64,000 bases of DNA from JAFGDI01 sp963667715. Lineage in GTDB: Bacteria > Planctomycetota > Phycisphaerae > Sedimentisphaerales > SM23-30. The notes under the pieces are model-generated. The model had not been told where the DNA came from, ran no database searches, and worked only from the letters and a program-made list of their open reading frames with translations. Positions 51,179 through 61,200 of this stretch are shown here, piece by piece (within the stretch, counting starts at the first letter, position 1; each line of letters starts with the position of its first letter). The DNA lies in the NCBI GenBank assembly GCA_963667715.1, contig OY763926.1:1860001-1924000 (forward strand). Reading direction: 5' to 3'. The translations under genes and the position numbers were made by a program.

Positions 51179-51913
51179 TTACCCATTCCCTATCATCGCC
51201 AGAAACGCCTGTTGCAGATTATCTGTACCGGTCTTCTCATACAATTCCGGCCGCGTCCCGATCGTCATCAGGCTCCCGTTATATATCAGCCCGATACGGT
51301 CACAGAGCGACTCTGCTTCTGTCATATAGTGTGTCGAGAATATCACCGCACGACCCTGGCTCCGTGTATTGCGGATAAAGTCCAGGATCGCCTGGCTACT
51401 CATTATATCCAGTCCCAATGTCGGCTCATCCAATATCAATATCTGCGGATCGTGGATTATCACTCGTGCGATACTCGTCCGCTGCATCTGACCAGTCGAA
51501 AAGCTCTCGCACCGACGATCGATAAACTCGCTCATATCAAGCATCTCAACTACCTCGTCGATCCGCTCCTTTATCAGCTGCTCCGGCATATTATTCAATC
51601 GACCGAAAAAAATCAAAACCTCTCGCGCCGACATCCGCTTATATAGCCGCGTATTACCAGAGAGAAACCCGATCTTCGCTCGGATCGCCTCAGGCTCATC
51701 GCGACTATCAACTCCGTCAACTATACAGCTGCCGCTATCAGGTGCTATTATCCCAGCCAACATACGCAGCAGGGTAGTCTTACCCGCACCATTAGGCCCA
51801 AGCAGCCCGAATATCTCACCCGGCTCTATACCAAATGACACATCCTGCACCGCACGAACCTCACGACCGCCAGCATGGTGAAATGTCTTACTTATATTCT
51901 GTATCTCGATCAT
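51179..51913 (-). CDS. ABC transporter ATP-binding protein (NatA-like)
   Basis: 244 residues, a single nucleotide-binding domain. Walker A is G-P-N-G-A-G-K-T-T at about 38-46, the Q-loop is followed by F-L-S-G-N-T-R-L-Y-K, the signature is F-S-T-G-Q-M-Q-R (a variant of L-S-G-G-Q), Walker B is I-L-I-L-D-E-P-T, and the switch histidine is in F-S-T-H-Y. The variant signature and length suit the NatA/DrrA group, which exports sodium, drugs or lipids with a separate ABC-2 permease. No permease gene is adjacent on either side, which is unusual. It lies 77 bases downstream of the M3 peptidase gene on the same strand. Confidence 0.9.
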   Translation of the reverse strand: MIEIQNISKTFHHAGGREVRAVQDVSFGIEPGEIFGLLGPNGAGKTTLLRMLAGIIAPDSGSCIVDGVDSRDEPEAIRAKIGFLSGNTRLYKRMSAREVLIFFGRLNNMPEQLIKERIDEVVEMLDMSEFIDRRCESFSTGQMQRTSIARVIIHDPQILILDEPTLGLDIMSSQAILDFIRNTRSQGRAVIFSTHYMTEAESLCDRIGLIYNGSLMTIGTRPELYEKTGTDNLQQAFLAMIGNG

Positions 51914-51990
51914 ATCACACTTCTTTACCTACAAACTTCTGCACCTGTTCACTTTTTCACATCTGCACTTCTGCACTTTCCGCACTTTCC

Positions 51991-53751
51991 TCACATTCCC
52001 AGCTCTTCTGTTATAGAATCGATCAACGGCTTAAACGTCGCCTTATCCATTCCAAACTTCAAGCCGGCCGCCGTGAACAGATCGCTCAACCCGCGACTAC
52101 CGCCGCACGCCAGTGCATGTTTATAATTCTCTAACGCAGCCGCCGGATCTTTTATCGCCTGATTCCATATACCAAGCGCACCCAGCTGTGCAATTCCATA
52201 TTCCATATAGTACATCGGGTACAGGAAGATATGCAGCTGCTTATGCCATTCATATTTCTTCTCTTCTTCCAGACCGCTATAGTCCATCATATCGGTTATA
52301 TCAAACCGGCTGCGAACCTGCTGCCATAGCTCGTGACGACCTGCCATATCCAGCTCCGGCTGCTCATACAGCTCATGCTGATAACAGTCTACTGTCGCTA
52401 TCCAGCCCAGCAGCTCAAGGATACGCTCCATATGTTCGGTTCTGGCCCGTTTTGCGTCCGCTTCAGTATAAAACTCTCCCAGATGCGGATACGCCAGCAG
52501 CTCCATCGACATCGACGCTACTTCACAAAACTCCATCGGAGCATGACGATAGCTGTATGGGTTCAGTTCGCGAGCAGCAAACATATGGAATGCATGACCG
52601 CCTTCGTGTAGTAGGGTGGTCAGGTCATTATGCGTACCTACTGCATTCATAAAGATAAATGGCTTACGTGCCTCACTCATCGTCGCCTGATATCCGCCCG
52701 GCGCCTTTGCCTTGCGACTTGCCAGGTCCAGTAGCCCGTCTTCCTTCATCGAACAAAACTGCTTACCCAACTCCGGGTCGATCTTAGCAAAGATTCGCTC
52801 ACAGCCATTGATCAGCTCAGAGACCTCTTCAAATGGCTTCAACGGCTCTCTGCCCAGCTGATCACAGCTCAGATCCCACGGACGAAGCTTCTCAAGCTTC
52901 AGGTCACTGCACCGTTTCGCATAGATCTTAGCCACTAACGGCTTAACCAGCGTTTCTACCGCTTCATGAAATTCCCGACAGTTATTCGGGCTATAGTCTG
53001 TTCTATACCATTGCTTAAATCTGAAATCCCGATAGTTTTCAAATTCGCAGTTATTTGCGATCTTCTTACGTACATTATACAGCTTATCAAATAGCTCATC
53101 CAGCTTATCAGATACCGTCAGACGACACTGTGCCGTTGCCCGCCAGGCTCGCTCTCTAAGGTCTCTATCATTCTCCAGTAGATAGCGTCCCATTTGCGGC
53201 AGGGTACGCTCCTGACCTTCAAACTCTACAGCCAACGCACCTGTTACCGCCTGATATTCCTGACACAGCAGGGCCTCCTCGGTACTCAAAGGCACATTAT
53301 CCGCACGATACAGCTCTATATCCGTTCTCAAATGCTCATCGTGCAGCTTATAATGACCGTATGTGTCTGGATATTGCTCTCTGGCTGCCGTATATTTCCG
53401 GTCCAGCTCATCCTCCAGCGGCTTCATTACCGGCTCGATCTGCTCTACAAAGTTCTTAAACGCCTCTGTACGATCCGGATCATCTGTCTTACAGGTCATC
53501 TGAACATGCAGTAGCGAGCCAACCTGACCAAGTGCCGCAGCCAGCTCTGAGCGATTCAGGAGAAAACGCTCCAGATCATCTGACGACCCGATTTCCTTCT
53601 CTAATAGCCGACGATACAGCTCTTTTACCATATCGACACTAGTCAGATCACAACACGCTGGCACAAACTGCCTGCCAACATAAGGTGTTAGCTTACTTGT
53701 ATCCGGTCCGCATATTTCACTACTCATATCAGATTCTTCCTTCTTATCCAA
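51991..53751 (-). CDS. M3 family oligoendopeptidase
   Basis: 586 residues, cytoplasmic (no signal peptide). The thimet-type zinc motif is H-E-G-G-H-A-F-H-M-F in T-T-L-L-H-E-G-G-H, with the third zinc ligand expected in the following M-E-F-C-E-V-A-S-M-S-M-E-L. Length and the I-A-N-N-C-E-F-E-N-Y-R-D-F-R-F segment agree with the M3 oligoendopeptidase F relatives, which trim short peptides during turnover. ATG 53727 (M-S-S-E-I-C) is an alternative start. The upstream gap holds repeats; the ABC ATPase follows 77 bases downstream. Confident family call. Confidence 0.93.
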   Translation of the reverse strand: MDKKEESDMSSEICGPDTSKLTPYVGRQFVPACCDLTSVDMVKELYRRLLEKEIGSSDDLERFLLNRSELAAALGQVGSLLHVQMTCKTDDPDRTEAFKNFVEQIEPVMKPLEDELDRKYTAAREQYPDTYGHYKLHDEHLRTDIELYRADNVPLSTEEALLCQEYQAVTGALAVEFEGQERTLPQMGRYLLENDRDLRERAWRATAQCRLTVSDKLDELFDKLYNVRKKIANNCEFENYRDFRFKQWYRTDYSPNNCREFHEAVETLVKPLVAKIYAKRCSDLKLEKLRPWDLSCDQLGREPLKPFEEVSELINGCERIFAKIDPELGKQFCSMKEDGLLDLASRKAKAPGGYQATMSEARKPFIFMNAVGTHNDLTTLLHEGGHAFHMFAARELNPYSYRHAPMEFCEVASMSMELLAYPHLGEFYTEADAKRARTEHMERILELLGWIATVDCYQHELYEQPELDMAGRHELWQQVRSRFDITDMMDYSGLEEEKKYEWHKQLHIFLYPMYYMEYGIAQLGALGIWNQAIKDPAAALENYKHALACGGSRGLSDLFTAAGLKFGMDKATFKPLIDSITEELGM

Positions 53752-53752
53752 A

Positions 53753-53960
53753 ATCCAAAATCCTAATTTCTAAATCCTAACTTCTAAATTCTGTCCCGAT
53801 ATAAAAATAGGACTAATTTCTATTTCTTAGCAATAACTGCCCGTAAATAAAAGTTGGCATCTATACCCAAATAGCGATACTCGCTCCGCTTCAAAATAGT
53901 ATCCGCCATAGGCGGAAACCTGTGCTTATTTCTTTTTTCTTGTTACTTATTACTAAACAA
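53753..53960 (+). repeat. Dispersed repeats upstream of the M3 gene (heptamer family copy 9)
   Basis: 53753-53820: 'CCTAATTTCTAAATCCTAAC' low-complexity repeat with a degraded TCCCGAT arm. 53893-53959: TATCCGCCATAGGCGGAAACC stem followed by TGTGCTTATTTC and TTGTTACTTATTAC. Plus-strand sense, with the minus-strand M3 gene reading away. Confidence 0.6.
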
Positions 53961-54323
53961 ACTAAATCACAGCATACTTTGCTATTCATATATACAATTG
54001 CTAATAATCAATTTTATGGTTCGATAACATCTGATTATCCCCAATTACATCGCTCTGTCAATTGTAAATATCGCTCATATAGCCACTTGCCTTCACTCTG
54101 TTACTATTTGCCAGTTTTTAGTGCTATTCTATCATCATTTCACCCTTAAAACCTGATTCTATAATCATATATGATTAAAAGTAGGGGATTACCCTTAGTT
54201 TACTATAGTGCAACTTAGCAACTTTACCTGACTTTACTTTTATCTCTTTTTCTATCTTAACAAACCCCTCTTTTATTGCCATTTATTCAAGTTTTTACCG
54301 TTCTGGATTGATAATAGGTATAT
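53961..54323. other. Intergenic stretch, no gene seen
   Basis: AT-rich, between the divergent M3 and pRiA4b ORF-3-like genes, and so probably contains both promoters. No convincing ORF, hairpin or family repeat was found. Confidence 0.45.
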
Positions 54324-55187
54324 ATGTTATTTAACCCTGACAAACGAGACAATTTTCTACATATATCCAGCTTCCAGCGGGATATTCTTCTGGATTACCA
54401 GGAGTTTTTCAGAGACTTTGAGGTATATCGCCAGATTGCCGTCGCTCTTAAAGGTGACGACGGCTATAAGGTCCTTATGAGCTTTCTAGACCTCGAAGAA
54501 CTCGAAGCGGTTTCCATCGACATTATCCAGCAGACAGACGACCATGAGATCGCACTTGCTATGGACAATCTCGTTGACCTTATATGGCGTTTGGAACAAA
54601 AGATCTGCCCGGAGATCGAGTTTGACGAAGTTGCGCTCGACGCCGCCGTGAATGCGAAATATCGTAACGAAAGGGGGATAGAGTCGGATAAATCGACTAT
54701 AAATTGGAAACCTGCCCCTTTCTATCCCGATACCGACAGTGAGACTATTTATACTTTCCTCGTCGAGCTCTCTCCTGAGATCTGGCGTCGGATCGCTATC
54801 AAAGCCGATTCTACTCTGTTAGAATTCCACGAAGCTATTTTTATCGCTTTCGACCGATACGACCAGCATATGTTCTCTTTCTTTATGCCGGTTGCCGATA
54901 TCGAAGTACCAGGTCTTTCCAGCATAATTCGCGAATCCGTCGAGTTCACTCACCCATCATGCTATCAATATTCACCCGACGGCACACAACTATACGACTG
55001 CTCAAATATTAGACTTTCACAGCTCGGACTTTCCCCAAAAAAGAAATGGTGGTATCTCTTCGATTTCGGCGACGAATGGCTACATAAGATCACGACCCTC
55101 TCCGTCTCCGATAAACCAGAACAAACCAGATCATACCCCGCCATAATAGAACTCTACGGCGAATCACCAAACCAATACCCCGTATAA
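54324..55187 (+). CDS. pRiA4b ORF-3-like domain protein
   Basis: 287 residues, no signal peptide. The N-terminal 125 residues are acidic and helical and unrecognised. From about 140 the pRiA4b ORF-3 fold is clear: I-Y-T-F-L-V-E-L-S-P-E-I-W-R-R-I, L-L-E-F-H-E-A-I-F-I-A-F, H-M-F-S-F-F-M, and the hallmark W-W-Y-L-F-D-F-G-D-E-W-L-H-K-I. The family was named from a plasmid but is widespread on chromosomes; its function is unknown. Here it stands alone, and nothing nearby suggests a plasmid or transposon. A GTAACACAAG hairpin repeat begins 4 bases after its stop. Confidence 0.85.
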   Translation: MLFNPDKRDNFLHISSFQRDILLDYQEFFRDFEVYRQIAVALKGDDGYKVLMSFLDLEELEAVSIDIIQQTDDHEIALAMDNLVDLIWRLEQKICPEIEFDEVALDAAVNAKYRNERGIESDKSTINWKPAPFYPDTDSETIYTFLVELSPEIWRRIAIKADSTLLEFHEAIFIAFDRYDQHMFSFFMPVADIEVPGLSSIIRESVEFTHPSCYQYSPDGTQLYDCSNIRLSQLGLSPKKKWWYLFDFGDEWLHKITTLSVSDKPEQTRSYPAIIELYGESPNQYPV

Positions 55188-55191
55188 CTAA

Positions 55192-55657
55192 GTAACACAA
55201 GCGTCCTCGCTTGTAATCCTTAATATTATATCGCAAAATCTAAAATGATTTATGAAATAAAAGTTAAACAATACTTTTGACTTTCTCGTCTAAACAACAC
55301 ACCCAAATATCCCGACCCCACGTAGAGACAAGGCTCCCTTATCTCATAAATCCATTCCCATCCAACCTTCAACACCCCATCCACCAACCAAATCCCTTGC
55401 GTTAAACTCTTCTTCTTTCCTGATCCTCCCAATCCTAAAATCCGATCAATAACAACCATTCCAGTCAGTTTATTCAGAAAATAACGGTTATCACACCCCC
55501 ATCTACCATAAAGATAGCCCAAAAACTCCATTTTTAATACGATTTCACCCGATATAATGTTATAATAACTCTAATATCAGTCACTTGGGCGAAATATTAC
55601 GCCATATATAAATAATACGCCCGTCCATGCGGACACCAAATATTGTTACCTTTTACT
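55192..55657 (+). repeat. Repeat block: CACAAG hairpin copy 4, GTAGAGAC hairpin, hairpin + tail copy 10
   Basis: 55192-55300: GTAACACAAGCGTCCTCGCTTGTAATCC then TATCGCAAAATCTAAAATGA and AAAAGTTAAACAATAC; the longer tail is shared with 56533-56640. 55320-55350: CACGTAGAGACAAGG...CCTTATCTC. 55611-55657: GCCCGTCCATGCGGACACC and TTGTTACCTTTTAC. No gene is present in 55188-55694. Confidence 0.6.
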
Positions 55658-55694
55658 AACATGAGCTTTAGCTCTTATCAATCGAAAGTGGTTA

Positions 55695-56507
55695 ATGATG
55701 TATATTACTATCTTAAAGAAAAATAATATTGTTAGTCTGTTATTCTTATTAGCTCTATCAGTCTCAGCTGCCGTAGCCGGAGCCGCTGCCATCGACGTTA
55801 CCGTTTCGCCCGCCTCTGAGAATATCTTCGAATATTCCTTCCAGCTAACCAATTCTTCTGACAGCACCGCCACTATCGATAAATGGTATTTACCCATCGT
55901 CTCCGAGCCCGAGACTGCTATCACGATCGACGATATCGTAGCACCAAAATACTGGGACATATCCTTCCAGGACTTTTCCCAGACTACCTGGAGCTATCAG
56001 AACAATACCGATTCTAATATGCAGCAGTTCAATACCCCATATCAGATTATCTCCTTCACTTTCGACGAACAGCAGCGTCAGCTTCGCGAAACGGCTATAA
56101 ACAATACTTTACCCCAAAGTTATATTAAATATCAAACCACCATGTCCAGCTATCAAAATTTGCTAGAAACTTATTCCAATCTAAGACAGCCGATACATCC
56201 GCTATTACAGCAGGAATATCAAAATCAGTTCGATCAGTACGAACAGGAGCTTGCCGCCCAGCTATTGCAAATACAGCGACTTAATGATGAACTTGAATAC
56301 CTCACTGCAAACGTCGACGGCATAAACCCCGGCTATCAGGCCAACTTCACCATCACCGCAGCTCTTTATCCTGGCCAGGGCCCGGTCGCCATTTTCAACG
56401 GCTCCGACGAAAACTACTTACATACTCAAGTTCCTGTCTCTGTACCAGAACCGCTGAGCTTCTCACTCATGCTATCCGCCGGCATAATCCTCACCAGACG
56501 CCAGTAG
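55695..56507 (+). CDS. Exported PEP-CTERM protein of unknown function
   Basis: 270 residues (ATG 55698 is equally possible). The signal segment is at about 12-33 (I-V-S-L-L-F-L-L-A-L-S-V...). A beta-rich domain (about 35-120) resembles extracellular sandwich domains, and a Gln-rich helical stretch at about 150-210 (L-Q-Q-E-Y-Q-N-Q-F-D-Q-Y-E-Q-E-L) probably forms a coiled coil. The C-terminus is V-P-E-P-L-S-F-S-L-M-L-S-A-G-I-I-L-T-R-R-Q: the P-E-P motif, hydrophobic span and basic end of a PEP-CTERM sorting signal, implying processing by an exosortase. The stop codon TAG forms part of a GTAGAGACGC hairpin repeat. Confidence 0.75.
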   Translation: MMYITILKKNNIVSLLFLLALSVSAAVAGAAAIDVTVSPASENIFEYSFQLTNSSDSTATIDKWYLPIVSEPETAITIDDIVAPKYWDISFQDFSQTTWSYQNNTDSNMQQFNTPYQIISFTFDEQQRQLRETAINNTLPQSYIKYQTTMSSYQNLLETYSNLRQPIHPLLQQEYQNQFDQYEQELAAQLLQIQRLNDELEYLTANVDGINPGYQANFTITAALYPGQGPVAIFNGSDENYLHTQVPVSVPEPLSFSLMLSAGIILTRRQ

Positions 56508-56773
56508 AGACGCAAGATCTTGCGTCTCCTAGGTAGCACAAGCATCCTTGCTTGTGATTCTTAACATTACATTGCAAAATGTAAAAAGAATTATAGAATG
56601 AAAGTTATACAAAAAATTGACTTTCTCCTTTGGGCAGCATGCCCAAGCATCGGGACTTGTGATTAACATTATATCGCAAAATATGATAAATAACATGATA
56701 CAAAAGTTACACATTATATAAACATTCTCTTTAAAGCAACTTACCCTCAAACCGACCAATCCAGTCAGTTTGA
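56500..56773 (+). repeat. Repeat block: GTAGAGACGC hairpin, CACAAG hairpins, AACTGACC hairpin
   Basis: 56504-56530: AGAGACGCAAGATCTTGCGTCT, a perfect palindrome that includes the upstream stop codon's last bases. 56533-56635: GTAGCACAAGCATCCTTGCTTGTGATTC with its long tail. 56641-56715: a further copy with CCCAAGCATCGGGACTTGTG. 56747-56773: TCAAACCGAC/GTCAGTTTGA hairpin. All lie between two plus-strand genes. Confidence 0.7.
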
Positions 56774-56794
56774 AATTATTACGAGCCTTACCAT

Positions 56795-57793
56795 ATGAAA
56801 GCTATTCAAATAATATTTACGCTAGCCTGTACTACCCTGGCTTTTTGCTCTGGCTGTTCTAACCCCAACGCAGACTCCATCTATTCTGCACCACCCAACG
56901 CTCCATACACCGCCCAGCACGTAACAGTTCCAACACCCGCCAGCCATACACTCGCCGGCACACTTACTCTCCCGAATTCTGCCAGCCATTCCCAGCCTGT
57001 AGCCGCCATTGTCACTATCACCGGCTCCGGCCCGCAGGATCGTGACGAATATCTCGGCCTCGGCAATTTCAGACCGTATCGACAGATTGCCGACACTCTC
57101 GGCAATGCCAATATCGCTGTATTGCGAATGGACGATCGTGGCACCGGCTCTTCCTCCGGCACATTCAAAGGTGCGACCAGTGCCGATTTCGCTAACGATA
57201 TTCGTGCCGGACTCGCTTATCTACGCACCCGTCCCGAAATAGACCCCAACCGACTCGGACTTATCGGCCATAGCGAAGGGGCGGTTATCGCTCCTATGGT
57301 TGCCCTCGCCGAGCCAGATCTAAAGGCCATTGTCTTACTCGCCGGCGTAGCTGACCCGCCGCGTTCCGCTCTCCATTTCCAGATCAAAAACATCTACGAA
57401 CACGATACATCTCTTTCTCCAGCCCAGCGAGAAGCTCTCATTCGCGATATCCCCGCCAAGATCGACGCTATGATGGCCGCCGACCCCTGGATGGACTTCT
57501 TCCTGAAGTACGACCCATCCGCGACCATGCGAAAGATAAAGACTCCGGTCCTCATCCTCACCGGCTCTCGCGACCAGCAGGCCTCACCAGATCAGGTCGC
57601 CTTACAGCAGCAAGCCTTCAAAGCCGCCGGCAACCCCGACGTCACCGCTCTCATTCTACCAGACCTGAACCACCTTTTCGTACACGACCTCGACGGCTTC
57701 CCCCAAAACTACGAAAAACTACCAAAACCAATATACATCCCACAACAACCACTTTCACTAATAAAAAACTGGCTAACCCAACACCTAAAATAA
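56795..57793 (+). CDS. Exported alpha/beta hydrolase (possible lipoprotein)
   Basis: 332 residues. The N-terminus is hydrophobic and ends F-C-S-G-C-S-N, a plausible though not canonical lipobox with C21 as the modified residue. The hydrolase core has I-T-G-S-G-P-Q-D-R-D-E (oxyanion strand), nucleophile S160 in G-H-S-E-G-A, D260 in L-T-G-S-R-D-Q-Q and H293 in L-N-H-L-F, a complete catalytic triad. Relatives are annotated as dienelactone-hydrolase-like or acetyl/feruloyl-type esterases; the substrate is unknown. In a glycan-degrading organism a carbohydrate esterase role is possible but not shown. Confidence 0.85.
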   Translation: MKAIQIIFTLACTTLAFCSGCSNPNADSIYSAPPNAPYTAQHVTVPTPASHTLAGTLTLPNSASHSQPVAAIVTITGSGPQDRDEYLGLGNFRPYRQIADTLGNANIAVLRMDDRGTGSSSGTFKGATSADFANDIRAGLAYLRTRPEIDPNRLGLIGHSEGAVIAPMVALAEPDLKAIVLLAGVADPPRSALHFQIKNIYEHDTSLSPAQREALIRDIPAKIDAMMAADPWMDFFLKYDPSATMRKIKTPVLILTGSRDQQASPDQVALQQQAFKAAGNPDVTALILPDLNHLFVHDLDGFPQNYEKLPKPIYIPQQPLSLIKNWLTQHLK

Positions 57794-57845
57794 TATCTCT
57801 AACCCAAACAGAATCCACCATCCTCCAACACCGCCATAAACCTAC

Positions 57846-58075
57846 CGTTCCCCGCGAAGCTTTAAGAGTACAAGCTTCAGCTTGATTATTGGTATAACTT
57901 CGCCATCATCTCAACACAAATCCAACAATATTCCGCCCCCACGTAGAGACGCAATACATTGCGTCTCCCCTAAGCTTCATAGTAAAAAAAACTTCGCACT
58001 TCGCACTTCGCACTTCGCGCATCTGCACTTTTTCACCTCTACACCTCTGCACTTCCCCCACACTTCCCAATTATC
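57846..58075 (+). repeat. Repeat block: AAGCTT hairpin, GTAGAGACGC hairpin and CACTTCG tandem
   Basis: 57853-57915: CGCGAAGCTTTAAGAGTACAAGCTTCAGCTTG..., almost identical to 63602-63660. 57951-57980: CACGTAGAGACGCAATACATTGCGTCTCC. 57990-58065: pyrimidine-rich tract with three tandem CTTCGCA units and later TCTGCACTTTTTCACC. No gene lies in 57794-58281. Confidence 0.65.
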
Positions 58076-58281
58076 ATTTGTATCACCACCCATAATATGC
58101 TATCATAAAACATGTTAGCAAAGAACCGCTCAGGTTCTGCGATTGAGTTTGTATTGATAAAGCCTTAGCTTCTAATGTTTTATCGCTTTGTTTTGTTGGG
58201 CTTTTCTATTCATAGAATTGTTTATTATTTAGCATTTTAAATACAATAGTATCGTTCAATAACGAAAAAAGTGGGTGTCTT

Positions 58282-61200
58282 ATGAAAAAAATATTATTAT
58301 TTACGTGCCTATTCTCTTTGCTCTCTAATATCTCATTTGCCTTCGACGGCGACCTCGGTCTGACCACCCAACCGCTCACCGATGGCTCAAGCATATATCC
58401 TTGGCTCATCGAAGACAAAGCCGATTTCGATTCTTTCTGCTCCGACCCATCAAAATGGTCTTCCGGCACATATACTGACCTAAACTGCGATCTTTCGCTT
58501 ACCGATGATCTCACTTACCTTCACGCACCAATAGCCTTCGACACCGACCATTCAAATGTCGACTTCGACGGTACCCCATATAACGGGATCTTCAACGGTA
58601 ACAGTCACACCGTTACTGGCTTAACTATCCTGGCCGGTGATAAACATTATCTCGGCCTTTTCGGACATATCGGTCCCGACGGCCAGGTCTTCTCACTAAA
58701 TATGGATACCCCGATCATCCAGGGCTTCACCAGAGTTGGTGCCATTGCAGGCTGCAATTCTGGGCTTATCTCCAATTGTTCTGCCACTGGCGACCTTGCC
58801 GTAGCTAGCGTATTCCTCGGCGGGCTCGTCGGCGACAATCAGCCCTCCGGCTCAATTATCCAATCTTCCAGCTCATGCACCCTTACCGGCCCAACCAGGG
58901 TCGGTGGCCTATGCGGTCGAAATTTTGGCTCCATTTCCCAATCCTATAGCAACAGCAACATTAACGCTACCGCTTACGTCGGAGGTTTCTGCGGTATCAA
59001 CATGGGAATTATTGATACCTGCTACAGTCTGGGCTCCGCCTACGCCAGTGAAAGTGTCGGCGGCTTTTGTGGCTATTATAACGATGGCTGTATTACTCAA
59101 TGCTATTCCGCTACCGCTGTCTCAGTCGCCCACGACGGCATTATTGGCGGTATGTTTGGCGTCAGTGATTCTAATTGCTTTGAACCTCGCTGCTTCTGGG
59201 ATATATCAATACAAGATCAGACCCTTACTCTCGATTATGTTGGCGATTATATTAATCTGGGATCTACTTCTATTCCTAGGGCCTTAACTTCTGAACAAAT
59301 GCAATCGCCCATATATTTTCTTAATAATGGCTGGGACCCGGGTAGCTGGATTATCTCCGAAAATGATTTCCCACATCTCGCCTGGGAGCCGGTTACCGGC
59401 GACCTGCTCGGCAAAAACAATATGGCCGGTTCCGGTACCAAAGCCGACCCATGGCAAATTGCTACTCCTGAAGACCTCGTATTAATGGGTAGTAACCCCA
59501 TATTTTTCGACGATAACTTTGTACTTGTTAACGATATCGACCTTGCCGGCTACTCCTTTGACAGATCAGTTATTGCTTATTCCTCTTATTATTATCATTA
59601 CATAATGGTTAATAATGCTTTCTTAAGCTCTCAGTTTAATGGAACCTTAAATGGTAATGGCTATAAAATATCGAATCTTGCTATAAATGTTTTGTCAGAT
59701 CATGGTTTCATGCGTAATTATGGCGAACAAGTAGAGTCGCATCGCTTAGAATTTTCCGGTGGTTTATTTGGCCGTATCGGTGCAGATGCTGAAGTTACTG
59801 GCTTATCCTTGGAGAATGTCAATATTCAAGGATATAAGTATATAGCTGGCTTTTGTGCCACCAACTTCGGAAAGATCAGTCAGTGTTCTGTCACTGGTGT
59901 TGTAACCTTATTGTATACTTGCGGTGGCTTCTGTGTTGCTAATGCTGGCACTATTTCCGAATGTTACTTTGAAGGTATTGGAAATGCTGATCAAATATCT
60001 TATCTGCCATATAGTGGCAACTTTTGCCATTTAAACGCTGGAACTATACAGTATTGTTACGCCAATAACGATGGCTATGCCCAGGCTGGCTTTTGCTATG
60101 AAAATCAAAGGATTATCTCGGAATGTTATGCCGTTCCCTCTCGTTCCAGTATTGGCTTTTCTCTGAAAACTCAATACAAAATTACCGATCCCCAAATTGT
60201 CTTCGAGTCCTGCTTCTGGGATTGCTCTGTTGCCGATGCCGGTAATACCAGCTCATATGGCGTACCTCTAACTACAGAGCAAATGCAGGATGTCAATACC
60301 TACCTCGATTGGAGCGATAAATGGGTATTTACTCAGGGACAGTATCCGATTCTCGCTTGGCAGGTATCTGACACTACCTCTGATCCCACTATTCCTGACC
60401 CGGATGTTAATACCTGGCAGATCGCGACAGTAGAGGACCTACTCGCTGTTGCCCTTGACGAAGATCTTGCTAATGACCATTATATCCTGCTAAATGATCT
60501 TGACCTTTCCGGCCTGGTTTTTCAATCTGCACTTATCTCGCCAGATTCTGATCCAGATACCAACTTCAACGGCATAGAGTTTAACGGTATCTTCGATGGC
60601 AACAACCATACGATCTCTGGCTTATCTATTGCCGCTGATGGCGCCTGTTGTATTGGTTTGTTTGGTCAGCTTGGCCCGAATGCCGTAGTATCTGACCTTA
60701 CACTTGACAATGTCAATATCACTGGCGATTCCTTCGTTGGTGCTATTTGTTCTCGCAATTTCGGTACTATATATAATTGCAGAGTCAATGGAAGTATTAC
60801 TTCTGGAAACTTCTCTGGCGGCATCGCCGGCATGAATAAAGAATCTGCCTCTATTGACCACTGTAGCTTTGACGGCGAGATTATCGCTCAATCAAGAGTT
60901 GGCGGTATCACCGGACGAAACTACAGCAATATTAGCTGTTCTTATAGCAATAGCACAATATCCGGCAGTGATTATCTCGGTGGCCTGTGCGGCTATTCTT
61001 CCGGCAAGATTGATCGCTGCTATAGCCTCGGTATTGTCTACGGCACAGCAAAGATTGGCGGCCTGTGTGGGCGACTAGAGGGTGGTATTATGACCGAATC
61101 ATTTTCTGCCGCTACCATTATAGCTTCTGACTCTGACACCTCTGGCGGATTTTGTGGTGATTATAGCGAAATATTATATCTCGCTGAGCCAAGATGCTTC

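Noticed and set aside
50924..51646. 240-residue plus-strand ORF
   Set aside because: Its first part lies in non-coding repeat sequence and the rest is antisense to the ABC ATPase; the translated product is low-complexity and has no start signal.
54324..55187. pRiA4b ORF-3-like gene as a sign of an integrated plasmid
   Set aside because: The family is common on chromosomes, and there is no replication, transfer, integrase or transposase gene nearby.
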